Shown here piece after piece: positions 48,101 to 58,408 of a DNA stretch of 64,000 nucleotides. The position numbers and the translations under genes were made by a program. The notes below the pieces were generated by a model. That model ran no database searches, was not told the DNA's origin, and saw only the letters and a program-made list of their open reading frames with translations. Source of the stretch: Cladopsammia gracilis (lineage: Eukaryota > Cnidaria > Anthozoa > Scleractinia > Dendrophylliidae). Numbering within the stretch: position 1 is the first letter of the stretch; each line of letters starts with the position of its first letter. The stretch covers positions 372,001 through 436,000 of the forward strand of contig JAJGOT010000034.1 of NCBI GenBank assembly GCA_022457155.1, in the 5' to 3' direction.

Positions 48101-51100
48101 TAATTTTGTGTTGGTTTCCCTGTGCCGTACATGCTGAAAAATTTTAGATTTCTTGGTGTCGGGTCTTCCAAATCCCCCCCCCCCCCCCCCGCTTATTGGT
48201 TTTTTCAGGGGCTCATTTCCGCTGGAAACCTTTGAACGTGTCTCCATAATCTCCGATTACTGCTGGTTATAGGAAATTAATGCTCCATGAAATTAATGTA
48301 AATTTTAAAAAATTTCAGGTTCCAATGTATTCAATTTCATTTTTGTGGTGTTATGGAAATTGGGAAGCCTAACTCATCTATTAAATGCAATGTTCTTTTC
48401 TGCAGCCTCACAGCAACAACAACAAATTTAAAACCAGCATGTGCCGGGATTTTTCACGAGGAGGATGTCCCAGGGGAGCTCACTGCACCTTTGCACACTC
48501 CGAGGAGGAGCTTGAGAGGTGAGTACTTTTAAAGCCCTAAGGGTGATCAGCATCAAATTTCTCCTCATAATATCAATGCCTTATCAATCAAAAAGGTCAT
48601 GAGAATTAAGGACATGATCACACAGGATGAATTCTCTTGATATCCAAACAATTTCTCCCCACTACTTCTATGGGAAATGTATAGGGACAAGAAATGAGAA
48701 TTTCAATTTTGATATTAGGGTTAAAGGGTTAAAGGGGCTATGTTGCCATTTTTAGTGTTACTTTTAAAAGCCAAAAGACATTTATATCAATACATGTACA
48801 TGTAGAAACCCAAAAGCAATTTCAGGCATGTAGATTCAGTTTTTAACAGGTGGGATTATAGAACTGACAGACGGGTAAAAAAGGAAACACATAACCCTTT
48901 TACAGCTGTACTTGGCTTTTACAGCCGGAAAAATGAAGTTCACAGCCAGGTAATTTCCCCAGTTCCCGGCTGTTATCTACATCCCTAAATGTTCTGTTTT
49001 GTTTAAAAATATTCTACTAGTGCTCAAAGAGTAAAAATACAAACATGTTAGGCTGCAGATGGCGAGCGTGGAAATGGATTGCAACTTGAAAAAAGTTGGA
49101 AAACTTGTAAAACTCGCTCAAGCTCTGCTTATGGTTTATTTTCTCTTTGAAAATTCACCTGATGTCTTCCTGTCAGTATTTTATAAGCATTTGTGTTTGA
49201 CAGAAGTACTAAGTTTTAATTTGGGGCAGTTTTGAGCCAAAAATGTGAAAAATCCCCTTGACATGGGGGCTTCTATATTTTATCTAAAACTACTTAGTGA
49301 CAAAAAATGTCAAATTGTTTACTTATTACGAAACTGTACATGTAAATTTACAATGTAGTGGCATGATTGTTTGCAATTCAATTTTGTAGAAAAAATTTTG
49401 TGGAACTCCAATCAATCATACTTAGTGCATATTCAGTTTAATACACAATGTATTTTCCTTCAAAACATTTTTTTAAACTGGGATACTAATCAAAGTTTTG
49501 GCATTTAGAGCCAAGCACCAACTCTGATAGCTACTCGTGAGATTACAAATCTAATGTCATTTATTCTAAGGTATAACAAAAGAAGAACTCGTGCACCACT
49601 TCCCCGCCCAACCGCTATTCCCAGAGGATCAGGGAATGGGGCATGTCCAGATCAATACTCGCCCCATGGCTCCATAGAAAATGGCTGCGACTCAAGTCCA
49701 ACAGTTACCCAGGCTCCTTCTAATGGTGTTAATGGTTCGGCCCGATCTTCTCCTCACTATGTTTCAGGTATGAATGGACTGAATTGCAATGTTCTTTATC
49801 CTCTAAGTTTTGGACATTTTCATTCTACACTGTACTGTATAATGTAATTTGTGTAGATCACACTTTAGGATTTCAGTCATGGACTTCTACAAAAAATAAG
49901 CTTGAACCATCTACACGTAGTACAGTATAATAAAGTAGTAACCAAAGGGGAGCAATATATACAAACGTTTTCATTTGAATTGTCACACTACAGGACAACA
50001 TCAGCAGGTGTTGTAGTTACATGTAGAACACATTACAAGTACATCATGTATACTGCTGAATGTCTAAAGGATAGATAATTTACTTTGCAAGCAAAGGGGT
50101 TAATTGTAGCTAAATACGTGTGTGGTTATTAAGCTTTGGATGTGCAAATTTGTGGCATTAATAATTTGGTACATTTACATTGTAACGTTATAGTGCGAAA
50201 GCGAAGCGCTATATTGCCGGATACTTAGCCAACGAGGCACGAAATTGCAGGCAGCAGTCATTTTCACTTGCCTTCAAAATGCGGAATTTACTGCCATCGC
50301 TGGTTATACGTCATGTAGATGTTGTAGTTCAATTTTATCCTTGGTTCAATTTTGATTTTCCTATGTTTGATATTCATTATCATATATTAACATAGAAAAT
50401 AAAAATGGAAAATCAAAATTGAACCAAGGATAAAATTGAACTACAGCATAGACATAGCGTATATTGATAACTTTTTGACCATATTTGGGCAGTGTATCAA
50501 TGTGTTGAATTATAATGTATGTTATATGTTGTGGTTAAATTTCTCTTTGGTTTGAAAATTTTCAAACCATTTGTCTCAGATTCATTGTCATTTTCTGAGA
50601 CAAAGGAAAACAAAAATCAAACTGTATAAAAATTTTAAACCAAAGAAACATTTGAACTGCAACACATACTTACATGTAACAATTTCCAACAAGCTTTCCA
50701 GCATTTTTGATGTGAAAACCAACAAGCTTATCACTCAACCTCCTAAAAGATCAATAATTAATTATTACTATGATACTTGAAGTAAATTTATGTGTGCTGT
50801 TATTTTGTTTTAGGTGAAATGTCACAATCTACACCTGGTTATGGACCTCCCCCCCAAGTAAGCCGCAGAGACAGTCAGGACCAAATGCAGATGATGACAC
50901 AGAGAATGAAGCAAATGACAATGCCATCTCCACAGCCTGTATACCAGAGTGATGGCTACTGTGGACCTCGTTCTCCATATGAGCATGTGCCATCATATGT
51001 ATCACCATCAGGGAACGACAGACAGCAGTACTTCCAGTATTACACTCCATCCACAGCACCGCCTGGCAGTTCTTATTCCAATGTCGTGTCCAGGGGAAAG

Positions 51101-54100
51101 GATGTTACAGTCGGTAAGAAAATTAATACCTTTTACAAAGAGATGCTTTCATGCACATTATGTTTCTTCTTCAATTACACTACAAAATGTGTGCATGTGC
51201 ATTATTTAAAAAATAATCATCATAGATTGCAATCCTTCAAAGATGTTTGTAATTACCACTTAATTTTGATTTGAATTACTCTTAGAGCAGTTTTCAATTG
51301 AGTGTCGTAAAACCAAAACCGAAGTAATTACTCTGACCAATCACAGCAGTCGTAAACAATCCAATGAACCAATCAGAGCCAAAGCAATTACATGTCGGCG
51401 GTGCCAAGCGCGGGAAAACGCGTGCGAGCAAGTCACGATTGGTTTTGGTTTGACTTCTGATTGGTCGAGATAGTGACGCAAGATTTTTTAGCCAATCACA
51501 AAGCATAGCAATGCAAAACCAAAGCAATTGTATAATTACTTTCGTCATTCAATTGAAAACTGCTCTAATACAAAACTTATCGATTTAAGTATAAGGGCTT
51601 TTAAAGCATACAAATGTATGTTAGAATATTCTTATTATATACACTTCCAACATTGGGTATTGCAGGTGTTTCATGTCTTTCAAAGCTAAAAAAAATGATA
51701 CAGTGGCAGTGACTGGCATTAACTACCATGTTCTTACACTTTGGGATAATAATTAATTCATTATGAAGATCTCTGTAATTTGTTCATCATGTCACAATGT
51801 GTGGGACAAAGAAAAAAATCTGAGTCCCCGACATTTCTTGTTTCATCACAAAGCTCTTTATTAATTAATTCATTAGACCAGTTTCATAAATCTTTTTTTA
51901 TTCCTTAGGTGTTATGACTCCACCTCGTAACTCTCCATTGACTGTTCAGGATGAAGGGATAAACGGAATAAATGGGATGAGTGCAATGAATGGAATAAGT
52001 GGGATGAATGGAATAAGTGCGATGAATGGAATGACAAATGGTCATGTGGACCATCATTCTTCGCTGTACAATGGTAGGGCGGCACGACCAAGGAGAGACA
52101 TGCCACACGTACCATCTCAGCCCCCAGGCACCTATCAGTCGTATGATCACTCATATGGATATCCGTCAGATCCCACTGGGTACTATAGGTAGGGAACACT
52201 TCTAATAATGCGGATGTTGTAACACATGTAGTAGCCAGTAAATAGCTACATTACCACTTAAAAGTAAGTTACCATCCTCTCGCGAGATGCGAATCGTGTC
52301 ACACGCTATGAACTAAAAACTGTAAATATCATGGCTTTAAATTCTCATGCGATCTTTACGGGCTGTTGTAAAACTTGACAATAATGTGTGAACAACTTTG
52401 ACTTATTTTTGAGTGGTTTTATATGGCCAGCAACTACAGTAAAGATAACCAACTACTCATTGTTTGAAAATGACTAATAGATAGTAAGCATGGAAGACTT
52501 TCTTTAGTTTATAACCAGCTACTTTTCTTATGAAGGCAAATTCTTAAAAGCTTAATGAAAACAACATTTACAGTGTATAACAAAATTCTCGAATCTGAAT
52601 GGTTATCAGCAGGCCCGATTGGAGCATTAATTGGACAGTTTATGCGTCATGCTTGTAATTGGACGATGTAATTGGACAGTACGCGTCATTTGCACACGCT
52701 ATCCTTTTTCCATGCATGCATCTCGGTCAAAAACACTCAATTGTTATGTTTTTAATGACCAAAACGTCTAACCATTTAGTGTTTTATCCTCAAATTTTGA
52801 TATAGTTACAATTAATTGGTAACAGGACTTCGTGTCGTCCAATTCTGTCTGTAATCATACTCGTGATTAAACAAATTGGACTCCCGCTTCGTGGTCGTCC
52901 GATTTTGTTAATCACTTGTATGATTACAGACCAAATTGGATGACATGAAGTCCTGTTACCATTATTAATGACAGCCCTGCTAATAAATAATAAATGCTTC
53001 AGATATTTTTGTCATTTTTACCCTTTCCCAGCCAAAAGCAAGCAAGATGGAAACAAGAAAATTTTAATACAGTTATTAACTGTACCTCTCTACTAAGGAC
53101 ACCAGAGAGACAAAGCCATGTGTCTGTATTACAGCAGTGTCTGTGTTAAGGCTGATTTAGATGGCACAACTTTGTCGCATGTGATCTTTTGTAGCATGCT
53201 TCAGGCAAAAATTGTATACAACTCACATCATATTACATTGCATGTGGCTACGATTGTTGTGGGGTTTTAAAACATGATTGTTTTAAAATCTTACAATTTT
53301 TTTTTTTTGGGGGGGGGGGTCGCACGTAACAGTTGCAAGCGAATCGTAGGCTGATTTAGATGATGCAATTCATGTTGTATGTATGGTGTGAGCAGGTTGC
53401 ATAAGCCTGACATCATTAATGATATGACATCATTAAAAGGCTTGGCCATTGTACTTTAAAATGCCCCAAACTCGTCTTTTAGTTATTGTGGCATTAATTT
53501 TAATGTTTGTCTTCTGTAACAAAGATTAAATCACTCATAGTCATTAGAGTAGACATGTATTGGAAATACATGTATTCAAAGATAATGAAATCTGTGACAA
53601 TTCATAACAAGATGTTAGCATACATATATGAGGTAAAATACATACAGCTTTTATCAAGTAAATAATTAATGTGACAGTTGCTTAATTTTTGTCCCTCTTA
53701 AAGGCCCGTGTTCACCCAATCTGCTTTGCGCACCCGGGCTAATTTTTGCACAGACAGAAAATCGAAAAATCGACGTGTCAGCTAATCATAATGCTACATT
53801 GAACAATTGAATTGTTTCAAAACAAAAGCACAAGCGTGCAAAGCAGACTGGATGAACATGGGCCTTTATCTGTACTTAATGTTATTTTTCAATAAAAATT
53901 TGCGGTTTAAAATAATTGTTGTAATTTCTTCCTCTTCAGTCCTCAAACAGATTTTTACAACTCACCCTATGCTGGGAGATCAGCACTGTCATATGAACAT
54001 GTGCACCATGGTGTCCTAGGGTACCCTTACCTTGGGGGCCGTGACTATTATGGTCACCCCCGACCATTTTATGATGCCCCTGGCATTCTACTGCCGCAGA

Positions 54101-56577
54101 GAAGAAGTCCATACATCCCTAGTGACCTTTATGATGAAAAGGTTGGTAATTAATCAATAAGTTAACTAATTTCATGTGTGTTTTTTTATTATTGGTAAGT
54201 TTTATAATCAATAACTGAATAGTTATCGATAACAGTTCACGTCATCTGTCAGGGATTCAAGTTGTTAGTGCTTTGATCTGTAGACAGGAAAATTGTTTGT
54301 TCAGTACACAGTAGGACACTATAGACCAATATCACGCTAGTATGGCATGAAAATATATGTAATTTCATGGGAAAAAGAGTCCAGTATCAAATTCAGCACA
54401 TCAAAATTAGTAAAACTGTAAAGTTTCGTAAAGATTGCTTGCACACTGACGGAGATATGAACTTTTGAAACTTAGTACTCTGGCCTAATTTTTACAAAGA
54501 AATGTATGGGAAAAACACGAAAACGAGGCTGGACGGGCAATCTATGCCCATCCACCATACATTTCTTTGTAATAATGCTCAGTTTCAAAATTTCATATCT
54601 TCGTCAGTTTGCTAGCAATCTTTACAAAACTTTGTAATTTTACTAATATTGATATGCTGAATTTGATGCTGGGCTCTTTTTCCCAGTAAACTAAATATAT
54701 GTTTGTGCCATGCTAGCGTGATATTGGTCTATTGAAGTACATATGTGTTATATGAATGAATCATGTATCAACTGAGGATAGAGAATGTAAACTGAGGAAA
54801 TGATCCTTGCAGTTGTGTTTGCCATTTTAAGCAATTGCAAAGAATACTGAAAAATGTGTGCAGCTTCATAGCTCAGTTGGTTGGCGCATTGCTCCGGTGA
54901 GGGGCACCCTTGAGAGTTAAGGGTTAAATTGATTTTTATAAAATGTTTCATTTCCTTAGAATGCTGATTCGTCATCTCCTCGAAGCAGTGACACAGCTCC
55001 TGACTGCGACTTGTTAGACTTGTGGATTCCCCCTAGGAAAGACACCACACTGTCCAGTGCTAGTAGTGGTGTCAGCAGTGGCTCTCCACTCAGTCACTCT
55101 CCTGCCGCAAGCCAATCATCAAACTCCAGTTTGTCACCTAGGCAACAGTCCCCTGTAGGGTGGCAGCATGGAAGTGAGGCTGACTTCATGTGCTGGAGAA
55201 ACCGTTCTGATGACAACAATGCTCTGCCACCTCCTCCGGGTATCACTGATACTGCTCCCATATGGAGTCCTCACCATGGAAACGAGGTGGGCTTTTTCAC
55301 TGAGTGACTTGTTTTTATTATAAGTACAGTCATTTACAGTGAAACCCCATTAGTCAGAGCAGTTTTTTTGATCGTGTGTTGTAAAATTAAAACCAAAGTA
55401 ATTGCTCTGGCTAATTACTAATATACGTGCAGACAATCCAATGAGCCAATCAGACCTTGAAGAAAAAAAAAAACCATGTAACCTGCACTAAGCACAGGAT
55501 TTGTTTTTTGCTTCTGATTCATTGAGAAAGTGTGCAACATTTTTTTTATGCAAATCACAAAGCATAGCAATGCAAAGGTTAATAAAAGTGTGCTCATCTT
55601 AATGGGGTGGGCTAAAATCATAGGACTTCAATTTTTATTGTAATTCTTGTTTAGCCAATATTATTCAATTCAGTTTTACTTCAAGGGCGGATCTAGGGGG
55701 AGGGTGCAGGGGCTGCGCACCCCCCCCCCCCCTGAGATGACCTAGTCTGCGTTGTTCGCTTTTAAAATTTGTTTATGTCACCCTTCAGTTACGTCATTCC
55801 TTAGAGGTGCACCCCCTCCTAAGAAAAATCCTGGATCCGCCCCTGTACTTCACTCATACCTATAAGATATATATATTTTTTACAAACAACACTCTTAAAC
55901 AGAAAAATTACAAGCATTCAAGTAATATTTCATTTTTGTGTGCTTTCATTTAGGTTCGAAAATTCTGGCCACCATTGATTGACTTTGACGAGTGGTCCAG
56001 GTAAGAGAAATATATTATGTTATATAACTTTGTAGTTTTTTTAGTTTAACCCCCCCCCCCCCCCCCCCCCAGCCCCCATAAAAAAACTTAGCTGTATGAA
56101 TTTTTGTGCTCATTTACGCATCAGGCAATTATATTAACCTTTTTCATAATGTAAGTCAATTTATTTGTTCTTTTATAACATACACGTACATATAATAGGA
56201 ATAAATGAATCGGCCGCCATTAAGAAAACACAAACAAATTCTTAACGTAGTCCACTGAACAAGCAAGCTGGAACACATAACATGTCTCATGGTTCGGCTT
56301 GGAGTAAGAAAGAGTTAAAGCCAATATGTTTATTCTTCAAGTTAACTTGATTGGTTGAAATCCTGTCCCAATCGAGTTTGTTTGCTCATATTTATCAGGA
56401 AAGAAGAGCAGATCAAGAAAGACGAACAGGTAGCTCGAGCTCTCCAGGAGCAGTTTGAGCATGGTGGCTGCCCAAACCCCCCGGAAACAAGAGGCAATGA
56501 CCTGTCTTCACAAACACGAGACAGTGGAGATCAGCAAGGAAGTGAACAGGTCAGGAGGGGGCAGGTACGAATTTTAA

Positions 56578-56609
<32 letters not shown>

Positions 56610-57507
56610 TAGTGGCAGGAGAGTACTTCTCAACAGCTTTCATTGAATAGTCACACTAAAGTATTTCATCCACAGACTCAGAAGTAAGAACCACCTTCTG
56701 CCGCATAATAAACAGCACCACAGGAAAGTAGTGCTCAGTGGCTTTCATTTGAATGGTCACACTAAAGCATTTTATCCACAGACTCAAAAGTTAGAACCAC
56801 CTTGTACACTATAATAAACAGTACTACAGGAAAGTACTGCTCAATAGCTTTCATTTGAATGGTCACACTTTAGGATTTTATCCACAGACTCAAAAGTTAG
56901 AACCACCTTGTACAGCATAATAAAAAGTAACACGGGAAAGTGTAGTTGAATAGCCTTCATTGGAATGGACGCTGTAGGATTTCATCCACAGAATTGAAAG
57001 TCTTGTTGTAACTTTTGTAGACACCCCCTTTATCAGTATTTGCTATTTACCCATTCCGCACATTTCTCATAGGACGCCAGTGATCTCGGCCTGACTCTTG
57101 ATAGCATGGAGAGTGAAGCCGAAATTAAGAGAAGAAAAAAAGCAGAACATATGCGAATGCTTCAGGAGAGTAGAAAACTTCTTCAAAAGCAAGAGAGGGA
57201 AAAACAGGAACGGGAAGACCGCAAATTCGCCGAGGAACTGGTCTTCAGGGATGTACAACAGGCGGGGCTAGCCCCTGATCCAAGGTGTATTATGAAGCCT
57301 TACCCGAATGTTATTTCCCGCGGGGCCCCCATGGGGCTTGGCTTCAGCAACAAGGGGGAGAGTGAAATCCGTGGTGAATATGGTGCATTCAGCGGGCTTG
57401 GCAGCTTCCGCGGGTCATGTGCATCCTCATTGGCTGATAATGATGAGGTCATTGACACGTCAAAGATGACGTCAGGTTGTAATGGAGATATCCGAGTGCA
57501 AGAGTGA
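44393..57507 (+). CDS. RC3H1: Roquin, RING/ROQ/CCCH RNA-binding E3 ligase
   Basis: Complete coding region of the single-copy ancestor type of vertebrate RC3H1/RC3H2. Exons: 44393-45199, 45565-45612, 46370-46522, 46996-47128, 47657-47742, 47979-48020, 48406-48518, 49571-49767, 50814-51113, 51909-52188, 53940-54141, 54960-55286, 55954-56000, 56399-56549 (or 56564), 57073-57507. Length 1,106 (or 1,111) codons, close to human Roquin-1. Domains: C3HC3D RING (C14, C17, C33, H35, C38, C41, C50, D53), HEPN and ROQ (about 95-420), CCCH finger (C436, C444, C450, H454), then a long Pro/Ser/Tyr-rich disordered part and a charged helical C terminus. Roquin binds stem-loop decay elements in mRNA 3' UTRs and recruits CCR4-NOT in P-bodies and stress granules. 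Confidence 0.95.
45236..45440. mobile_element. ~200-bp dispersed element in Roquin intron 1
   Basis: Ends AACCCTTTAACTTCCAAG and CTGGGAGTGAAAGGGTTTA form imperfect inverted repeats. The interior contains ATGGTACCATGCAAAAGTAC and TTTCATTTGCATGG. Same family as 5930-6165. Confidence 0.75.
45565..45612 (+). CDS. RC3H1: Roquin exon 2
   Basis: 48 bp, phase 0. Reads [17 protein letters not shown]273 stands where human Roquin-1 has Arg260, another RNA-contact residue. Confidence 0.92.
45679..45868. mobile_element. 190-bp MITE in Roquin intron 2, TSD ATT
   Basis: ATGTAGTTCC and GGAACTGCAC ends with ATT at 45676-45678 and 45869-45871. About 90% like the 8225-8410 copy by eye. Confidence 0.85.
46138..46323. 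mobile_element. 186-bp MITE in Roquin intron 2, older copy
   Basis: GTGCCGTTACAGAAAATATC at the left, GGATATTTTCTGCAACAGCA at the right. More diverged than the neighbour at 45679, and no target duplication is left. Confidence 0.75.
46370..46522 (+). CDS. RC3H1: Roquin exon 3, ROQ/HEPN
   Basis: 51 codons, phase 0. Starts [20 protein letters not shown] and goes on to [13 protein letters not shown]. Very high family similarity. Confidence 0.95.
46996..47128 (+). CDS. RC3H1: Roquin exon 4, HEPN-C
   Basis: 133 bp, ends in phase 1. Starts [20 protein letters not shown] and includes [20 protein letters not shown]. Confidence 0.93.
47165..47603. mobile_element. ~440-bp foldback filling most of Roquin intron 4
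   Basis: Arms of about 200 bp. AAAGTGACGTCAAAGGCTCA is mirrored by TGAGCCTTTGACGTCACTTT, with a loop of about 20 bp near 47392. The pairing continues outward through CCTTGTTCCAAGGCTTGG and CCATTATGAACATCAGAAGT to GGGGCACTGAGATC / GGTCGCAGTGGCACTT. The inner 60 bp are perfect. The intron is 47129-47656. Confidence 0.92.
47657..47742 (+). CDS. RC3H1: Roquin exon 5, HEPN-C end
   Basis: 86 bp. Reads [20 protein letters not shown] then LVKFSK, matching the W..LE..L.AV..VVHGLV block of the family. Confidence 0.93.
47979..48020 (+). CDS. RC3H1: Roquin exon 6
   Basis: 42 bp, phase 0. Reads [14 protein letters not shown]. It is the linker before the zinc finger and is placed by frame and splice signals. 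Confidence 0.8.
48406..48518 (+). CDS. RC3H1: Roquin exon 7, CCCH zinc finger
   Basis: 113 bp. [20 protein letters not shown] followed by FAHSEEELE. Spacing is C-x7-C-x5-C-x3-H; human has C-x8-C-x5-C-x3-H. Only 8 bp after the donor a 210-bp dispersed element begins. Confidence 0.95.
48527..48735. mobile_element. ~210-bp dispersed element, copy 2
   Basis: Matches 8723-8932 (GTGATCAGCATCAAATTTCT, AAAAAGGTCATGAGAATTAA). It starts eight bases after the exon 7 donor. Confidence 0.72.
48736..49560. other. Roquin intron 7, remaining part
   Basis: Contains AAGGGGCTATGTTGCCATTT and GGATTGCAACTTGAAAAAAG blocks that recur on the opposite strand at 62640-62840, so a further dispersed element. No exon seen. 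Confidence 0.5.
49571..49767 (+). CDS. RC3H1: Roquin exon 8
   Basis: 197 bp. Starts [13 protein letters not shown], comparable to the basic stretch after the finger in vertebrate Roquin, then a disordered Ser/Gly/Asn part. Donor GTATGA. Confidence 0.88.
50321..50447. mobile_element. Hairpin MITE in Roquin intron 8
   Basis: GTTGTAGTTCAATTTTATCC is mirrored by GGATAAAATTGAACTACAGC. The arms continue through TTGGTTCAATTTTGATTTTC. Confidence 0.9.
50527..50665. mobile_element. MITE in Roquin intron 8, related to 42049-42185
   Basis: TGTTGTGGTTAAATTTCT against AACATTTGAACTGCAACA. The interior TTTGAAAATTTTCAAACCAT matches the 42049 copy. Confidence 0.75.
50814..51113 (+). CDS. RC3H1: Roquin exon 9
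   Basis: 300 bp in phase 1 at both ends. Met/Gln/Pro/Tyr-rich disordered segment ([19 protein letters not shown]). Donor CG|GTAAGA. Confidence 0.85.
51282..51568. mobile_element. 287-bp MITE in Roquin intron 9
   Basis: TTAGAGCAGTTTTCAATTGA at the left and TCAATTGAAAACTGCTCTAA at the right are exact inverse copies. The interior holds CCAAGCGCGGGAAAACGCG and several ATTGG(T) boxes. Best-preserved member of a four-copy family. Confidence 0.92.
51909..52188 (+). CDS. RC3H1: Roquin exon 10
   Basis: 280 bp. Begins [18 protein letters not shown] simple internal repeat ([20 protein letters not shown]) is followed by a Tyr/Pro-rich part. Ends in phase 2. Confidence 0.87.
52818..52960. mobile_element. 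143-bp hairpin element in Roquin intron 10
   Basis: GGTAACAGGACTTCGTGTCG against ..GACATGAAGTCCTGTTACC. The interior has TGTAATCATACTCGTGATTA mirrored by TAATCACTTGTATGATTACA. Confidence 0.88.
53700..53868. mobile_element. 169-bp hairpin MITE just before Roquin exon 11
   Basis: AAAGGCCCGTGTTCACCCAA mirrored by TGGATGAACATGGGCCTTTA. CTGCTTTGCGCAC pairs with GTGCAAAGCAG. It ends about 70 bp before the exon. Confidence 0.88.
53940..54141 (+). CDS. RC3H1: Roquin exon 11
   Basis: 202 bp. Tyr/Gly/Pro-rich ([19 protein letters not shown]) and ends [12 protein letters not shown], donor GTTGGT. Completes the codon left by exon 10. Confidence 0.86.
54321..54732. mobile_element. 412-bp foldback in Roquin intron 11
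   Basis: ATAGACCAATATCACGCTAG mirrored by CTAGCGTGATATTGGTCTAT. The arms run about 190 bp with scattered mismatches, through TTACAAAGAAATGTATGG / CCATACATTTCTTTGTAA, to a loop near 54530. Confidence 0.92.
54855..54930 (+). mobile_element. tRNA-like SINE fragment
   Basis: CAGCTTCATAGCTCAGTTGG followed by TTGGCGCATTGCTCC resembles a tRNA 5' half with a good A box. No B box follows, so it is truncated. It lies 30 bp before Roquin exon 12. Confidence 0.55.
54960..55286 (+). CDS. RC3H1: Roquin exon 12
   Basis: 109 codons, phase 0. Ser-rich ([19 protein letters not shown]) with [12 protein letters not shown] and [15 protein letters not shown]. Donor GTGGGC. Confidence 0.87.
55355..55590. mobile_element. 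Decayed copy of the 287-bp MITE in Roquin intron 12
   Basis: AGTCAGAGCAGTTTTTTTGA and AAAATTAAAACCAAAGTAAT blocks, then CAATCCAATGAGCCAATCAG and AATCACAAAGCATAGCAATG as in 51282-51568. Confidence 0.75.
55682..55845. mobile_element. 164-bp MITE with TACTT duplication in Roquin intron 12
   Basis: CAAGGGCGGATCTAGGGGG against CCTGGATCCGCCCCTG, flanked by TACTT on both sides. Contains a C-run. Same 5-bp duplication length as 42747-42904. Confidence 0.82.
55954..56000 (+). CDS. RC3H1: Roquin exon 13
   Basis: 47 bp. Reads [15 protein letters not shown] plus two bases, donor GTAAGA. Compact aromatic-acidic motif. Confidence 0.82.
56399..56564 (+). CDS. RC3H1: Roquin exon 14 with two possible donors
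   Basis: Starts [20 protein letters not shown], a charged helix. Two donors, CAG|GTCAGG after 56549 and CAG|GTACGA after 56564, are both in frame with exon 15 and would add or drop five residues (VRRGQ). Confidence 0.83.
56579..56610. repeat. (TGTC)n microsatellite
   Basis: About eight TCTG units starting 15 bp after the second exon 14 donor. Confidence 0.95.
56632..56990 (+). repeat. ~105-bp tandem repeat array in Roquin intron 14
   Basis: Four copies of the unit seen at 13480-13875, here at about 56632, 56731, 56836 and 56942. It ends 80 bp before the last exon. The middle copies are near-identical to those in the ZER1 intron. Confidence 0.88.
57073..57507 (+). CDS. RC3H1: Roquin last coding exon
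   Basis: Starts [20 protein letters not shown], a coiled-coil-like basic/acidic stretch to about residue 1010, then a Gly/Ser tail. Stop TGA at 57505-57507. Confidence 0.92.
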   Translation, partial: DASDLGLTLDSMESEAEIKRRKKAEHMRMLQESRKLLQKQEREKQEREDRKFAEELVFRDVQQAGLAPDPRCIMKPYPNVISRGAPMGLGFSNKGESEIRGEYGAFSGLGSFRGSCASSLADNDEVIDTSKMTSGCNGDIRVQE

Positions 57508-57832
57508 AGTGCATCACATTTGTTAAATTAGCAATGTTATGTGTAAATAGTTGTAAGCCAAAGTGTGTGTCTGTGTCTTATAGACTTTTATAGAGTAGAT
57601 CAGCGAATTAATGGAATCTTTCTTTTTTCAGTTGTTTTATCGAATATTTTGATCGTGTATTTGATTAGGCCCCAGTCTAACTGGAATTCTTTCTTTTTCG
57701 TGTCGCTAAATCTGATTTAAGTTCAAAGCACTTTTAAAGTGTCGGCCAATTGCTTGGGCTTTTAATGAAAGATTGTCCAGGTGTAAATTGTTCATTCGAG
57801 TACAAGTGCACGTACAGATCACGTGATTAGTC

Positions 57833-57911
57833 ATCCTCGTTCCCCGCTTTCAAAATGGCGGGCCGGGTAACGGTTTACCATTTTGAAAGCGGATAAGGCC
57901 CTGGGGACGAG
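57833..57911. repeat. Inverted repeat in the Roquin 3' UTR
   Basis: CGTTCCCCGCTTTCAAAATGG is mirrored by CCATTTTGAAAGCGGATAAG and GGGGACG. Related to CTCCGCCATCAAAATGGCGG at 63668. A mobile-element remnant likely transcribed with Roquin. Confidence 0.65.
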
Positions 57912-58408
57912 TTTGTGATTGGTGCCATTTTGAAAGTGTCACGTGTTCGGTATTAACGGAGCGAGTTGCATAACTGCAGAAAAGGAAAAAAGAAAAAAAA
58001 ATAGAACTCCTTTGAGTTGTAATTTCCTAATGTTTTGTTTGATGTAAAGCAATTAGACAAATTATTTGCCTGTTGGCCTTGCAATGTTTGTCGTTTGTGG
58101 ACTCTTGAGTAGAAAAATTCGTGGAAACTAATCGAAATCATTGTCATTTCTCGTGACGTGCAATTTTTTTTCTCCTCGGAAGCCACCCGCGCAGACGCAA
58201 AAGCAAGAATTGAACGTGCGGATTTGTAGTTCTTTAAATTGAGCAGTAACGGCATGTATTTGCTATTGTTATGAGTCCTTGAGTGTCGTTAAGTTATTAA
58301 TTTTTGACGAAAGTTTCAAAGGACATTGAATTTTTGCCGTTAAGAAATTTCTGGCCTCCAATTCACTGAAGGAGTAGTGTGTCTTTATTCGGTTCGTCAC
58401 CCGTCACG

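Noticed and set aside
47975..48247. 90-codon minus-strand frame with a poly-Gly run
   Set aside because: Antisense to a Roquin exon and intron; the Gly run is a C-tract and there is no family resemblance.
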